From NCBI RefSeq assembly GCF_003129565.1, contig NZ_QETF01000008.1, positions 1-64,000 of the forward strand: a stretch of DNA of 64,000 nt, read 5' to 3'. How positions within the stretch are numbered: the stretch's first letter is position 1; each line of letters starts with the position of its first letter. The notes under the pieces were generated by a model. It did no database searches. It was not told the DNA's origin and was given only the letters and a program-made list of their open reading frames with translations. The DNA is from Salibaculum griseiflavum (lineage in GTDB: Bacteria > Pseudomonadota > Alphaproteobacteria > Rhodobacterales > Rhodobacteraceae). This document shows positions 45,621 through 54,160 of this stretch, in pieces. Made by a program: the position numbers and the translations under genes.

Positions 45621-46055
45621 ATGTTCGAGAAATTGCTGGCCCGGCTGCATCTGGCCGACCCACCCGAAACCCCGATGCCGCCTGCGGATGCGCAACACGC
45701 ACTGGGCGCGCTGCTGGTGCGGGTGGCCAAGGCCGACCGGACCTATCTGTTCGCCGAGATCGAAGAGATCGACCACCTGCTGACCGATCTTTACGATCTC
45801 AACCCCGTCGAGGCCGCGCAAATGCGGGCACAATGCGAAAAGCTGGAAGCGGCCATGCCCGACACGGCGGAACTGGCGCATATCCTGGAGGCGGGGATCA
45901 CCGAGGCGGACAAGGAACGCTTCGTGCGCGCGCTCTGGCGGGTTTCAGCCGCCGACGGGCACCGCCACGAAAGCGAGACAGAGGTGGTTGCGCTGGCGAC
46001 CGAGGCATTGGGGCTGGCGACAGAGCGCGTGGCAGCCCTGCGTGACCCTGCCTGA
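45621..46055 (+). CDS. TerB-like protein, copy 1
   Basis: A 144-residue all-helical protein of the TerB family (tellurite-resistance-like fold). Typical pattern: ALGALLVRVAKADRTYLFAE, followed by ITEADKERFVRALWRVSAAD and GHRHESETEVVALATEALGL; acidic positions between helices could bind metal ions. TerB domains occur in many stress or housekeeping contexts, so tellurite resistance is not implied. The ATG at 45621 has GAGAG upstream and starts the conserved domain. A second gene of the same family follows 46 bases later. Confidence 0.8.
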   Translation: MFEKLLARLHLADPPETPMPPADAQHALGALLVRVAKADRTYLFAEIEEIDHLLTDLYDLNPVEAAQMRAQCEKLEAAMPDTAELAHILEAGITEADKERFVRALWRVSAADGHRHESETEVVALATEALGLATERVAALRDPA

Positions 46056-46101
46056 GCGGGCGGGGATTGGCCTTGGCCCCGCACCGTCTTATGTTCGGGA
46101 C

Positions 46102-46545
46102 ATGATAGCCGATCTTCTGCGCGCCCTGACCGCCCCGACCCCGCAGGCCATTCCGGCCGATGATGCCCATCTGGCGCTGGCCGCCCTGCTGGTGCGGATC
46201 GCGCGGGCGGATGGTGAGTACGACGCACGCGAAGTGGCCCGGATCGACGCGGTGCTCCAGGCCCGATTCGACCTGGACGCGGAAGCCGCCCTGGCGATGC
46301 GGCGAGAGGCCGAACAGGTCGAAGCCGAGGCCCCCGACACCGTGCGCTTCACCCGTGCCATCAAGGAGAGCGTGCCCTACGAGGACCGCGAGGGCGTGAT
46401 CGAGGCACTGTGGGAGATCGTGCTGGCCGACGGGGTGCGCGACCACGAAGAAGACGCGCTGTTGCGGCTGGTCGCGCCGATGCTGGGCGTCTCGGACCAG
46501 GACAGCGCCCATGCCCGGCGCCGCATCGAGGCCCGCAGGGGGTGA
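46102..46545 (+). CDS. TerB-like protein, copy 2
   Basis: A 147-residue helical protein similar to the preceding one: AALLVRIARADGEYDAREVARID and YEDREGVIEALWEIVLADGV and DHEEDALLRLVAPMLGVS. In this copy the acidic loop residues (ADGEYD, ADGVRDHEED) match the TerB consensus better than in copy 1, where one site has ADRTYL. The pair thus looks like a duplication with divergence of the first copy. The stop overlaps the GTG start of the next gene by four bases. Confidence 0.82.
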   Translation: MIADLLRALTAPTPQAIPADDAHLALAALLVRIARADGEYDAREVARIDAVLQARFDLDAEAALAMRREAEQVEAEAPDTVRFTRAIKESVPYEDREGVIEALWEIVLADGVRDHEEDALLRLVAPMLGVSDQDSAHARRRIEARRG

Positions 46546-47285
46546 TCGCCGCCCTGCCCATGTATGACCGGCCCGAGACGCGGGCAGCGACCGATCGGTT
46601 CTGGGAGCTGACCCGCGACGCGTTGTCCTTGCATGGCATAGACGCCCCTGAAGCTCTGACACGAGATCGCGATCCCTGGGATATCTGGCAGGCGCCGGAC
46701 CTTGTGCTGGCGCAGACCTGTGGCCTGCCCTACCGCGCGCGGCTGCATGGGACAGTCACGCTGATCGGGGCTGCCGATTTCAACCTGCCGGGCTGTGCGC
46801 CGGGGGAGTACAACAGTGTGATACTGGGGCGTGCGGACAGTCTGCCCGACGCGCCCGTGCTGGCGGTGAACGAGGCGCTCAGCCAATCCGGCTGGGCGGC
46901 GCTGCACGGGTTTTGTCAATACAATCACGTGACCCCGTCAGACATCGTCTTCACCGGCGCGCATCGCGCTTCGGTCCGCGCGGTGCTGGACGGTCAGGCG
47001 GACCTCGCCGCCTGTGACGCGCAGACCTGGTGGTTGATGCAGCAGCATGATGCCTGGGCCGCATCCGCCGTCGAAATCGCCCGAACACCGCCCACGCCCG
47101 GCCTGCCCTTCATCACCCGCGCCGGACAGGACCCCGCTCCATACCTGGAAGCGTTGCGCGACGCCTGCGCCGCGCTGCCGGCCGTGGACCGGGCCGCGCT
47201 CAACCTGCGGGGGATCGTGGCAATGACGCCCGCGCGCTACACCGCGCTGCCCATTCCGCAGGCACCGGCGTCCAGCCCGGCCTGA
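46542..47285 (+). CDS. PhnD/transferrin-like solute-binding-fold protein lacking a signal peptide
   Basis: A 247-residue protein of the phosphate/phosphonate-binding PhnD family. Features: ALPMYDRPETRAATDRFWEL at the start, LVLAQTCGLPYRARL (about residue 48-62), GAHRASVRAVLDGQADLAA (about 142-160) and an N-terminal half in periplasmic-binding fold. It has no signal peptide, so it is probably cytoplasmic and not a transport receptor; related proteins in Rhodobacteraceae have no known function. GTG at 46542 overlaps the stop of the TerB gene (GTGA), indicating coupling. It precedes the ABC importer genes but need not belong to them. Confidence 0.75.
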   Translation: MIAALPMYDRPETRAATDRFWELTRDALSLHGIDAPEALTRDRDPWDIWQAPDLVLAQTCGLPYRARLHGTVTLIGAADFNLPGCAPGEYNSVILGRADSLPDAPVLAVNEALSQSGWAALHGFCQYNHVTPSDIVFTGAHRASVRAVLDGQADLAACDAQTWWLMQQHDAWAASAVEIARTPPTPGLPFITRAGQDPAPYLEALRDACAALPAVDRAALNLRGIVAMTPARYTALPIPQAPASSPA

Positions 47286-47367
47286 GAGCAGGCCTGGCGT
47301 GCGGAAATCATTGCATTCGTCAAGGAATCGCGCCCTATTACAGGGCCAAGCAACCTCAAGAGGCCCC

Positions 47368-48150
47368 GTGACCGATCCGGCCAACGCCCCCGTTCTGGAA
47401 ATTCGCAACCTGCACAAGGCCTACGGGTCGCTTGAGGTGATCAAGGGCGTCGATATTTCCGCACCCGCCGGCCATGTCCTGAGCCTGATCGGCTCGTCGG
47501 GGTCAGGCAAATCCACGATCCTGCGCTGCGCGAACCTTTTGGAGGACAGCCAGCAGGGCGACATCCTGTTCTGTGGAGAGCCCGTCACATGGAAGGGTGA
47601 AGGCCTGAACCGGCATCCGGCGGACAAGGCCCAGATGATCCGTATCCGGACGAACCTTTCGATGGTGTTCCAGCAGTTCAACCTGTGGGCGCATATGACA
47701 ATCCTTCAGAACGTGATGGAAGCGCCGCTGACGGTTCTGAAACGGAACCGCGACGAGGTCGAGGCCTCCGCGCGCGCCTATCTCGACAAGGTGGGGATCG
47801 GGGACAAATGCGATGTCTATCCGGCACAGCTCTCGGGCGGGCAGCAGCAACGCGCGGCGATTGCCCGGGCGCTCTGCATGGAACCAAAGGCGCTCTTGTT
47901 CGATGAACCCACCAGCGCGCTCGACCCGGAACTCGAGCAGGAGGTCGTGCGCGTGATCAAGTCGCTGGCCGAGGAAGGGCGCACCATGCTGGTCGTGACC
48001 CACGACATGAAGATGGCCAACGACATTTCGGACCATGTCGTGTTCCTGCACCAGGGCCTGATCGAGGAACAGGGACCGCCGGACCAGGTCTTCGGAAACC
48101 CGCAATCGGAACGGTTGCGCGGTTTTCTGTCGGCAACCGCCCATACGTAA
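47368..48150 (+). CDS. Amino-acid/amine ABC transporter ATP-binding protein (HisP/GlnQ type)
   Basis: A 260-residue ATPase. Walker A GSSGSGKST (about residues 48-56), signature LSGGQQQRAAIARAL (about 154-168), Walker B ALLFDEPTSALDPE (about 174-187) and the switch His in MLVVTHDM (about 207-214). The HisP-type segment MVFQQFNLWAHMTILQNVME is diagnostic of polar amino-acid importers (PAAT family). The GTG at 47368 follows AAGAGG; another GTG at 47299 lacks one. It energises the two permeases encoded downstream. Starts 82 bases after the PhnD-like gene. Confidence 0.92.
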   Translation: MTDPANAPVLEIRNLHKAYGSLEVIKGVDISAPAGHVLSLIGSSGSGKSTILRCANLLEDSQQGDILFCGEPVTWKGEGLNRHPADKAQMIRIRTNLSMVFQQFNLWAHMTILQNVMEAPLTVLKRNRDEVEASARAYLDKVGIGDKCDVYPAQLSGGQQQRAAIARALCMEPKALLFDEPTSALDPELEQEVVRVIKSLAEEGRTMLVVTHDMKMANDISDHVVFLHQGLIEEQGPPDQVFGNPQSERLRGFLSATAHT

Positions 48151-48225
48151 CGGTTGCCAAATGCGAACCGGCAGGGAATCCTCTGCCACAGGGCCCTTCG
48201 GGGCCGAAACCAACGGGAGAAACCA

Positions 48226-48948
48226 ATGAAGAAACTTGCTCTTTCGACCGCAGCGCTGGCGATCGTCGCCGGGGCCGCGTTTGCCGAAGGCCACAGTGTT
48301 GTCCGCATGGGCACCGAGGGTGCCTATCCTCCGTGGAACTTCATCAATGACGCGGGCGAGGTCGACGGCTTCGAACGCGAGCTGGGCGACGAGCTGTGTG
48401 CGCGCGCCGAGCTGACCTGCGAGTGGGTGACCAACGAGTGGGATTCGATCATCCCCAACCTCGTGTCGGGCAACTACGACACCATCATCGCGGGCATGTC
48501 GATCACCGATGAACGCGACGAGGTCATCGACTTCACCCAGGCTTATACCCCGCCGGATCCGTCAGCCTACCTGGCCTTGTCCGCCGATCTTGATGTCGAA
48601 GGCGCGGTCATCACCGCCCAGACCGGCACGATCCAGGCCGCTTTCGTCGCCGATCAGGGCTGGACGCTTGTCGAGTTCGCCACGCCCGAGGAAACCGTCG
48701 CCGCAGTGGTGAACGGCGAGGCCGACGCGGTGCTGGCCGACAAGTCGTTCCTCGACGGCGCGTTGGAAAGCAGCAGCGAACTGGTCATGCTGGAGCGCAT
48801 GGAACAGATCGGCGGAGGTGTCGGCATGGGCATCCGCGAAAGCGATGCCGAGCTGCGCGAAACCTTCGATGCGGCGATCCAGTCCATGAAGGATGACGGT
48901 TCGCTCAATGCGCTGATCGAGAAATGGGAAGTGGCCTCGACGTTCTGA
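48226..48948 (+). CDS. Periplasmic substrate-binding protein of the amino-acid/amine importer
   Basis: A 240-residue family-3 extracellular solute-binding protein. Signal peptide MKKLALSTAALAIVAGAAFA, then VVRMGTEGAYPPWNFINDAG and VDGFERELGDELC, the hallmark start of the lysine/arginine/ornithine and opine class. NYDTIIAGMSITDERDEVIDF (about residues 85-105) contains the substrate-carboxylate-binding region. The ATG has GGGAGA upstream. Ligand unknown; the neighbouring genes suggest an amine or amino acid that is gamma-glutamylated. It is followed by a strong hairpin. Confidence 0.93.
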   Translation: MKKLALSTAALAIVAGAAFAEGHSVVRMGTEGAYPPWNFINDAGEVDGFERELGDELCARAELTCEWVTNEWDSIIPNLVSGNYDTIIAGMSITDERDEVIDFTQAYTPPDPSAYLALSADLDVEGAVITAQTGTIQAAFVADQGWTLVEFATPEETVAAVVNGEADAVLADKSFLDGALESSSELVMLERMEQIGGGVGMGIRESDAELRETFDAAIQSMKDDGSLNALIEKWEVASTF

Positions 48949-48960
48949 GCCCGTCCCGAT

Positions 48961-48986
48961 CCCGTGCCGGTCAGATCCGGCACGGG
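48961..48986 (+). terminator. Strong hairpin after the binding-protein gene (partial terminator/RNA stabiliser)
   Basis: CCCGTGCCGG (48961-48970) pairs perfectly with CCGGCACGGG (48977-48986), loop TCAGAT. No U-tract follows closely (GCCCCCTTCATCTT). In ABC operons such hairpins after the binding-protein gene typically raise its level over the permeases, by partial termination or 3' protection. Confidence 0.65.
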
Positions 48987-49042
48987 GCCCCCTTCATCTT
49001 GGCAAATAAACTCAATTTGCACCGCTGATCCGAGGCCCAGCC

Positions 49043-49927
49043 ATTTTCAGTTACTGCACTGATCCCTCGACCCTGGACGGCCTGCAATGGCTGTCGTGCT
49101 ACCTGACCACGGGCAAGCACATGAATTTCTACGTGTCTTTCGGCACGGTTCTCCTGCTTCTGGCGATCACCGCCCCCACGGCGCTGGCCTTCGGATTTGG
49201 TGGGGCGATGGCGGCACGCAGCCGTTTCGCGCCGCTCTCCTGGTTGGGCAAGGCCTATATCGCCATCGTCCGCGGCGTGCCCGATATCGCCTTCTTCCTG
49301 TTCTTCGTGATCGCCCTGGACCAGGCCTTCGAATACCTCCGGCACCAGGTAAAATGCCCCGACTGGCCCGATGCGATCCGTCAGGGCAACGATTTCGTCG
49401 TCTGCGCCGAGGCCAAGCTGCCGCTTGGCAACTCCGCGCAGTGGGTCCATGAAACCTACGGGTTCTTCCTTGCGGTCCTGACGTTTTCCATCGTTTTCGG
49501 CGCCTTCGCGGCCAATGTGCTCTATGGCGGCATGCGGGCCGTGCCACGGGGCCAGCTGGAAACCGCCGAGGCCTATGGCATGTCCCAGCGCCAGACCTTC
49601 TGGCGCATCCTCGTGCCGCAGATGTGGGTCTATGCCCTGCCCGGCCTGGGCAACCTCTGGATGGTGCTGACCAAGGCCACGCCGCTTCTGTTCCTGCTGG
49701 GGGTCGAGGATATCGTCTACTGGGCGCGCGAACTTGGCGGCATCAAGGGCGAACGCTTTACCGACTACCCCCATGGGGACTGGCGCATGTGGTATTTCCT
49801 GGTGCTGCTGATCTTCTACCTCGGCCTGACCCGCGTGTCGGAGATCGTGTTGGATCGGCTGATGAAGCGCCTCACCCACGGCCAGGCGACATCGGGCGGG
49901 GAAGCCCAGCGAAAGGCGGCCGCATGA
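49043..49927 (+). CDS. ABC transporter permease 1, probably initiated at ATT
   Basis: A 294-residue polar amino-acid permease when counted from ATT at 49043. The N-terminal 26 residues (ending in CTDPSTLDGLQWLSCYLTT then GKH) match what I expect for this permease group before the first conserved MNFYVSFGTV. A ribosome site GAGG lies seven bases before the ATT. No ATG, GTG or TTG occurs in frame between the upstream stop (49007) and ATG at 49121. Family features: six membrane helices and the EAA motif AEAYGMSQRQTFWRILVPQM (about residues 176-195). If ATG 49121 were used, the protein would be 268 residues and lose the conserved N-terminus. Confidence 0.82.
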   Translation: MFSYCTDPSTLDGLQWLSCYLTTGKHMNFYVSFGTVLLLLAITAPTALAFGFGGAMAARSRFAPLSWLGKAYIAIVRGVPDIAFFLFFVIALDQAFEYLRHQVKCPDWPDAIRQGNDFVVCAEAKLPLGNSAQWVHETYGFFLAVLTFSIVFGAFAANVLYGGMRAVPRGQLETAEAYGMSQRQTFWRILVPQMWVYALPGLGNLWMVLTKATPLLFLLGVEDIVYWARELGGIKGERFTDYPHGDWRMWYFLVLLIFYLGLTRVSEIVLDRLMKRLTHGQATSGGEAQRKAAA

Positions 49928-49970
49928 TACAACGAAATGCCGCAATCTTGCCTGCGCGGAGGTCCGCCCC

Positions 49971-50777
49971 ATGAGCTGCTGGCAGACCATTTCCGACTAC
50001 GCGTTCCGGTCTCTGGGCTATGGCGAACGCCTGCTGCCGCGCGAGGATTTCACCCTTTGCCAGCAATTCACCCTGATCGGCTCGGGGATGATCTGGAACG
50101 TCTATTTCGGGCTTATCGCCCTGCTGACCGGCTTCTTTCTCGCCACGGCCGTGGCCATGGGCAAGGCCAGTTCCAACCGGCTGATCCGCAAACCCTCGGA
50201 ATGGTTCATCTTCCTGTTCCGCGGCTCGCCCCTCTTCATCCAGTTCTTCTTCGCGTATTTCTTCTTTCTCAGCCTGAAATCGCAATATGCGTTCTTCGAT
50301 CCCTTCACCTCGGCCGCCGTTGGCGCCGCCATCGTCCTGTTCCTCAACACCGCCGCCTATTCCGGTGAGATTTTCTACGGGGCGCTGCAATCGATTCCGA
50401 AGGGCGATACCGAGGCCGCAGATGCCTATGGGTTCTCGGGCTGGGCGAAGTTCCGCAAGATCACCTGGCCCACCATGCTGCGCCTGGCCTGGCCCGCCTA
50501 TACGAACGAGGCGATCTTCTTGTTCCATTCCACGACGCTGGTCTTCTTCAGCGGTTTTCCGGCGTGGCAACAGCGGGGCGATGCGCTCTATTACGCCAGC
50601 TATTTCGCGGACAAGACGTTCAACCCCTTCGTGCCCTACCCGATCCTTGCAGGGTATTTCATTCTGGCGACCCTCGTGATCATCACGGTGATGGGGGCGA
50701 TCAATCGCCGCCTGAACCGGCACCTGCCGCAGGATGTCCGGCCGAGGATGCGGTTCCGCACCCCGGCCATACGCTGA
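49971..50777 (+). CDS. ABC transporter permease 2
   Basis: A 268-residue polar amino-acid permease of the HisM/HisQ type with about five or six helices. Typical segments: FIFLFRGSPLFIQFFFAYF (about residues 76-94) and the EAA motif DAYGFSGWAKFRKITWPTML (about 146-165), which contacts the ATPase. It forms a heterodimer with permease 1. Starts 43 bases after it; its TGA shares one base with the ATG of the glutamine synthetase-like gene (TGATG), so importer and catabolic genes are one transcript. Confidence 0.92.
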   Translation: MSCWQTISDYAFRSLGYGERLLPREDFTLCQQFTLIGSGMIWNVYFGLIALLTGFFLATAVAMGKASSNRLIRKPSEWFIFLFRGSPLFIQFFFAYFFFLSLKSQYAFFDPFTSAAVGAAIVLFLNTAAYSGEIFYGALQSIPKGDTEAADAYGFSGWAKFRKITWPTMLRLAWPAYTNEAIFLFHSTTLVFFSGFPAWQQRGDALYYASYFADKTFNPFVPYPILAGYFILATLVIITVMGAINRRLNRHLPQDVRPRMRFRTPAIR

Positions 50778-52087
50778 TGGAGAGCATTCGCGCCATCCGA
50801 ACGGCCACGGCCGACCTCAACGGCATCGCGCGCGGCAAACGCCTGCCCGGCCAGATGGGGGACAAGCTGCTGGCGGACGGGGCGCGGTTTCCCCTGTCGG
50901 TGCTGAACCTCGATATCTGGGGCGAGGACATCGAGAACAGCCCGCTCGTCTTCGACAGTGGCGATCCCGACGGTGTAGCCCGGCCCACCGAACGCGGCCC
51001 CCTGCCGATGCCCTGGCTGGACACGCCCAGCGCCCTCGTCCCGATGTGGATGTATCACGAGGATGGGCGCGTTTTCGAAGGCGACCCCCGGCAGGCACTT
51101 GCGCATCTTCTGGTGCGGTTCACCGAACGGGGCCTGTTTCCGTTGGTTGGAACCGAACTGGAATTCCACCTTGTCGATGACAGCGCCGAGGACATTGCGC
51201 CGGCCGCCTCACCTCGCTCGGGCAAGCGGCGCACCGGCGGCGACATCCTGTCATTGCGGCAACTGGATGCCTTCGATGCGTTCTTCACCGACCTCTATGA
51301 CGGGGCCGAGGCGATGGGAATCCCGGCCGAAACCGCAATTTCCGAAAGTGGGCTTGGACAGTTCGAGATCAATCTCGGTCACCGGGAAGCCCTGACGGCC
51401 GCCGATGATGCCTGGCTGTTCAAGATGCTGGTTCATGGCATGGCGCGCAAGCACGGTTTCGCCGCCAGCTTCATGGCCAAGCCGTGGCCCGATCAGGCCG
51501 GCAACGGGATGCATGTGCATGTCTCGGTGCTGAACGATGAGGGCCGTAATGCCTTCGACGACGGCACCGAAAAGGGCAGCGACATGCTGCGCCACGCCAT
51601 CGGCGGGTGCCTTGCGGCCATGCCCGCATCGACCCTCATCTTTGCACCGCACGGGCCAAGCTATGACCGGTTCGTGCCGGGGGCCCATGCGCCCACCGGC
51701 GTTGGCTGGGCCTACGAGAACCGCACCGCGGCGCTGCGTGTTCCGGGTGGCGCGCCCGCGGCACGGCGGCTGGAACACCGCGTGGCGGGGGGCGACGCGA
51801 ACCCGTACCTGATGATCGCCGCCGTGCTGGGGGGCATCATCAACGGCATCTCGGACCGCATCGCCCCGCCCGCTGCGCTGACCGGCAATGCCTACGAGAT
51901 GGACCTGCCGCAGATCCCGCAGGATTGGCAGACGGCCATCGACCTTTTCGAAACCAGCCCCGAGATGGCCCGCATCTTCCCGGCCGGGCTGATTGCGAAT
52001 CTCACCGCCACCAAGCGGCAAGAGGCCCGGAAGCTGGCCGAACTGGACGCGACGGCGCGGCGCGATCTCTATCTCGACATCGTCTAG
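50777..52087 (+). CDS. Glutamine synthetase-family enzyme, type 1 (PuuA/GlnT-like)
   Basis: A 436-residue enzyme of glutamine synthetase family. N-terminal beta-grasp segment TATADLNGIARGKRLPG; ATP/metal site ELEFHL (about residue 133-138) and SGLGQFEINLG (about 195); NGMHVHVSVLND (about 240-251); and RVPGGAPAARRLEHRVAGGD (about 320-339), the substrate and phosphate region. Members ligate glutamate to amines such as putrescine, ethylamine or monoamines. In the same operon is a second GS homologue, an amidotransferase and a flavin oxidase, the set used in gamma-glutamylated amine catabolism (Puu). The amine is not known. Confidence 0.9.
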   Translation: MESIRAIRTATADLNGIARGKRLPGQMGDKLLADGARFPLSVLNLDIWGEDIENSPLVFDSGDPDGVARPTERGPLPMPWLDTPSALVPMWMYHEDGRVFEGDPRQALAHLLVRFTERGLFPLVGTELEFHLVDDSAEDIAPAASPRSGKRRTGGDILSLRQLDAFDAFFTDLYDGAEAMGIPAETAISESGLGQFEINLGHREALTAADDAWLFKMLVHGMARKHGFAASFMAKPWPDQAGNGMHVHVSVLNDEGRNAFDDGTEKGSDMLRHAIGGCLAAMPASTLIFAPHGPSYDRFVPGAHAPTGVGWAYENRTAALRVPGGAPAARRLEHRVAGGDANPYLMIAAVLGGIINGISDRIAPPAALTGNAYEMDLPQIPQDWQTAIDLFETSPEMARIFPAGLIANLTATKRQEARKLAELDATARRDLYLDIV

Positions 52088-52127
52088 GCACGGGCCTAGG
52101 CTGCGGCAAAACACCCGAAGGTGACCC

Positions 52128-52808
52128 ATGAAAATCGGTATCCTGCAAACCGGCCACGCGCCTGACCAGTTGCGCCCCGTGCTGGGCGACTACGCGGACC
52201 TGTTCCGGCAGTTGCTGTCCGGACAGGGGTTCGAGTTCGAGACCTACAGCGTCGTTGACGGCACCTTTCCATCCGGCCCCGAAACCTGCGATGGCTGGCT
52301 GATCACCGGCTCCAAGCACGGCGCCTACGAGGACCACGCCTGGATCCCGCCGCTGGAGGATTTGATCCGCGCCATTCGCGACAGCGGGCGGCCGCTGGTG
52401 GGTATCTGTTTCGGCCATCAGATCATCGCACAGGCCCTCGGCGGCCGGGTCGAGAAATTCAAGGGCGGCTGGGCCGTAGGGCGGCAGGCCTATGACTGGG
52501 AGGGCGAAACGCTCCACCTGAACGCCTGGCACCAGGATCAGGTCGTGTCGCTACCGGACGGGGCCGAGGTGATCGCCTCGAACCCCCATTGCGCCTATGC
52601 CGCGCTTCGGATCGGTGACGCGGTGCTGACCGTACAGCCCCATCCCGAATTCGGCCACGAGGTGATCGCGGGTCTGATCGAACATCGCGGCGATGCCGTG
52701 CCCGACGACCAGTTGGACGCCGCTCGCGGGACTCTGGGCCAGTCGGTCGCCAATGACAAAATCGCCGCGCAGATCGCGCGCGTCCTCAAGGCCAAGGTGC
52801 CCGCATGA
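52128..52808 (+). CDS. Class-I glutamine amidotransferase-like hydrolase
   Basis: A 226-residue triad hydrolase. Nucleophile in LVGICFGHQIIAQALGG (Cys about residue 89), with LNAWHQDQV (about 131-139) and the His/Glu pair in TVQPHPEFGHEV (about 170-181). Stand-alone enzymes of this type either transfer amide nitrogen or hydrolyse gamma-glutamyl bonds (as in PuuD-like proteins, although PuuD is a different branch). Located between the two GS-like genes, it is a candidate for removing the glutamyl group. Overlaps the next gene by four bases. Confidence 0.85.
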   Translation: MKIGILQTGHAPDQLRPVLGDYADLFRQLLSGQGFEFETYSVVDGTFPSGPETCDGWLITGSKHGAYEDHAWIPPLEDLIRAIRDSGRPLVGICFGHQIIAQALGGRVEKFKGGWAVGRQAYDWEGETLHLNAWHQDQVVSLPDGAEVIASNPHCAYAALRIGDAVLTVQPHPEFGHEVIAGLIEHRGDAVPDDQLDAARGTLGQSVANDKIAAQIARVLKAKVPA

Positions 52809-54160
52809 AACCCTGGATGAAACAGACCCCCGCCGCGGCCCAGTCCTACATGGAAGCCAACCGCCTTGACGAGGTCGAATGCATGATTGCCGACCTGCCC
52901 GGCATCGCCCGCGGCAAGGCCGTCCCCGCCACCAAGTGGGAGCGGATGCAGAAATTCCATCTGCCCAACTCGATCTTTTTCCAGACCATCACCGGTGGCT
53001 GGGGCGAGGCCGCCGGCGACGAGGGCTTTACGGAACCCGACATGGTGCTTTACCCGGACCTCAGCACCGCGACCGCCGCGCCCTGGGCCGATGACGGCAC
53101 GCTGCAAGTTATCCACGATGCCTTTGACCAGAAGGGGAAGCCCATCCCCTATGCCCCGCGCAACGTGCTCAAGCGAGTGGTCGAGCTTTATGCCAAGGAG
53201 GGCTGGACCCCGGTCGTCGCGCCGGAAATGGAATTCTTCCTCGTCGCGCGCAACGTGGACCCGGCCAAGCCGATCGAACCGATGATGGGCCGGTCGGGTC
53301 GCCCCGCCGCCGCGCGGCAAGCCTATTCCATGTCCGCGGTGGACGATTACGGCCCCGTGATCGACGACATTTACGAATTCGCGGAAATCCAGGGGTTCGA
53401 GATCGACGGCATCACCCAGGAAGGCGGCGCCGGGCAGCTGGAAATCAACCTGCGCCACGGTGACCCGGTCAAGCTGGCCGACGAGGTGTTCTTTTTCAAG
53501 CGCCTGCTGCGCGAGGCGGCTTTGAAACATGATTGCTTCGCCACCTTCATGGCCAAGCCCATCGAGGGCGAGCCGGGCAGCGCCATGCATGTGCATCACT
53601 CCATCCTCGACAGCGAGGGCGACAACCTGTTCACCGGCCCCAATGGCGGCGAAACGGATGCTTTCTTCCAGTTCATCGGCGGGTTGCAGACGCACCTGCC
53701 CTCGGTCGTGGCGCTGATGGCGCCCTATGTGAACAGCTACCGGCGCTACGTGCGCGACCACGCCGCCCCGATCAACCTTGAATGGGGGCGCGACAACCGC
53801 ACGACGGGCCTGCGCGTGCCGATCAGTGACCCAGCCTCGCGCCGGATCGAAAACCGGCTGGCGGGTATGGATTGCAACCCCTACCTGTGCATCGCGGCCT
53901 CGCTTGCCGCGGGCTACCTGGGCCTGAAACAGGAACTCTGGGCCGACAAGAGCTATCGTGGCGATGCCTATGACGGCGAACCCGACCTGCCCCAGGGCTT
54001 GGGTGCGGCGCTGGACCTGTTCGACGGGAACACGGACATGCAAGAGGTCCTGGGCCCCGAATTCACCCGCGTCTATTCCATCGTAAAACGCGCCGAATAC
54101 GAGGAATTCCTGCAGGTGATTTCCCCGTGGGAACGCGAACACCTGTTGTTGAACGTCTGA
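52805..54160 (+). CDS. Glutamine synthetase-family enzyme, type 2 (gamma-glutamylamine ligase-like)
   Basis: A 451-residue GS homologue. N-terminal pattern EVECMIADLPGIARGKAVPA is shared by gamma-glutamylputrescine synthetases. Further motifs: APEMEFFLVARN (about residue 139), GAGQLEINLRHGDPVKLADE (about 210-229), GSAMHVHHSILD (about 257-268), and LRVPISDPASRRIENRLAGM (about 336-355). It differs clearly from the upstream 436-residue homologue, so the operon has two non-identical ligases. ATG at 52805 overlaps the amidotransferase stop (ATGA); its own TGA overlaps the start of the oxidase gene. Confidence 0.92.
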   Translation: MKPWMKQTPAAAQSYMEANRLDEVECMIADLPGIARGKAVPATKWERMQKFHLPNSIFFQTITGGWGEAAGDEGFTEPDMVLYPDLSTATAAPWADDGTLQVIHDAFDQKGKPIPYAPRNVLKRVVELYAKEGWTPVVAPEMEFFLVARNVDPAKPIEPMMGRSGRPAAARQAYSMSAVDDYGPVIDDIYEFAEIQGFEIDGITQEGGAGQLEINLRHGDPVKLADEVFFFKRLLREAALKHDCFATFMAKPIEGEPGSAMHVHHSILDSEGDNLFTGPNGGETDAFFQFIGGLQTHLPSVVALMAPYVNSYRRYVRDHAAPINLEWGRDNRTTGLRVPISDPASRRIENRLAGMDCNPYLCIAASLAAGYLGLKQELWADKSYRGDAYDGEPDLPQGLGAALDLFDGNTDMQEVLGPEFTRVYSIVKRAEYEEFLQVISPWEREHLLLNV

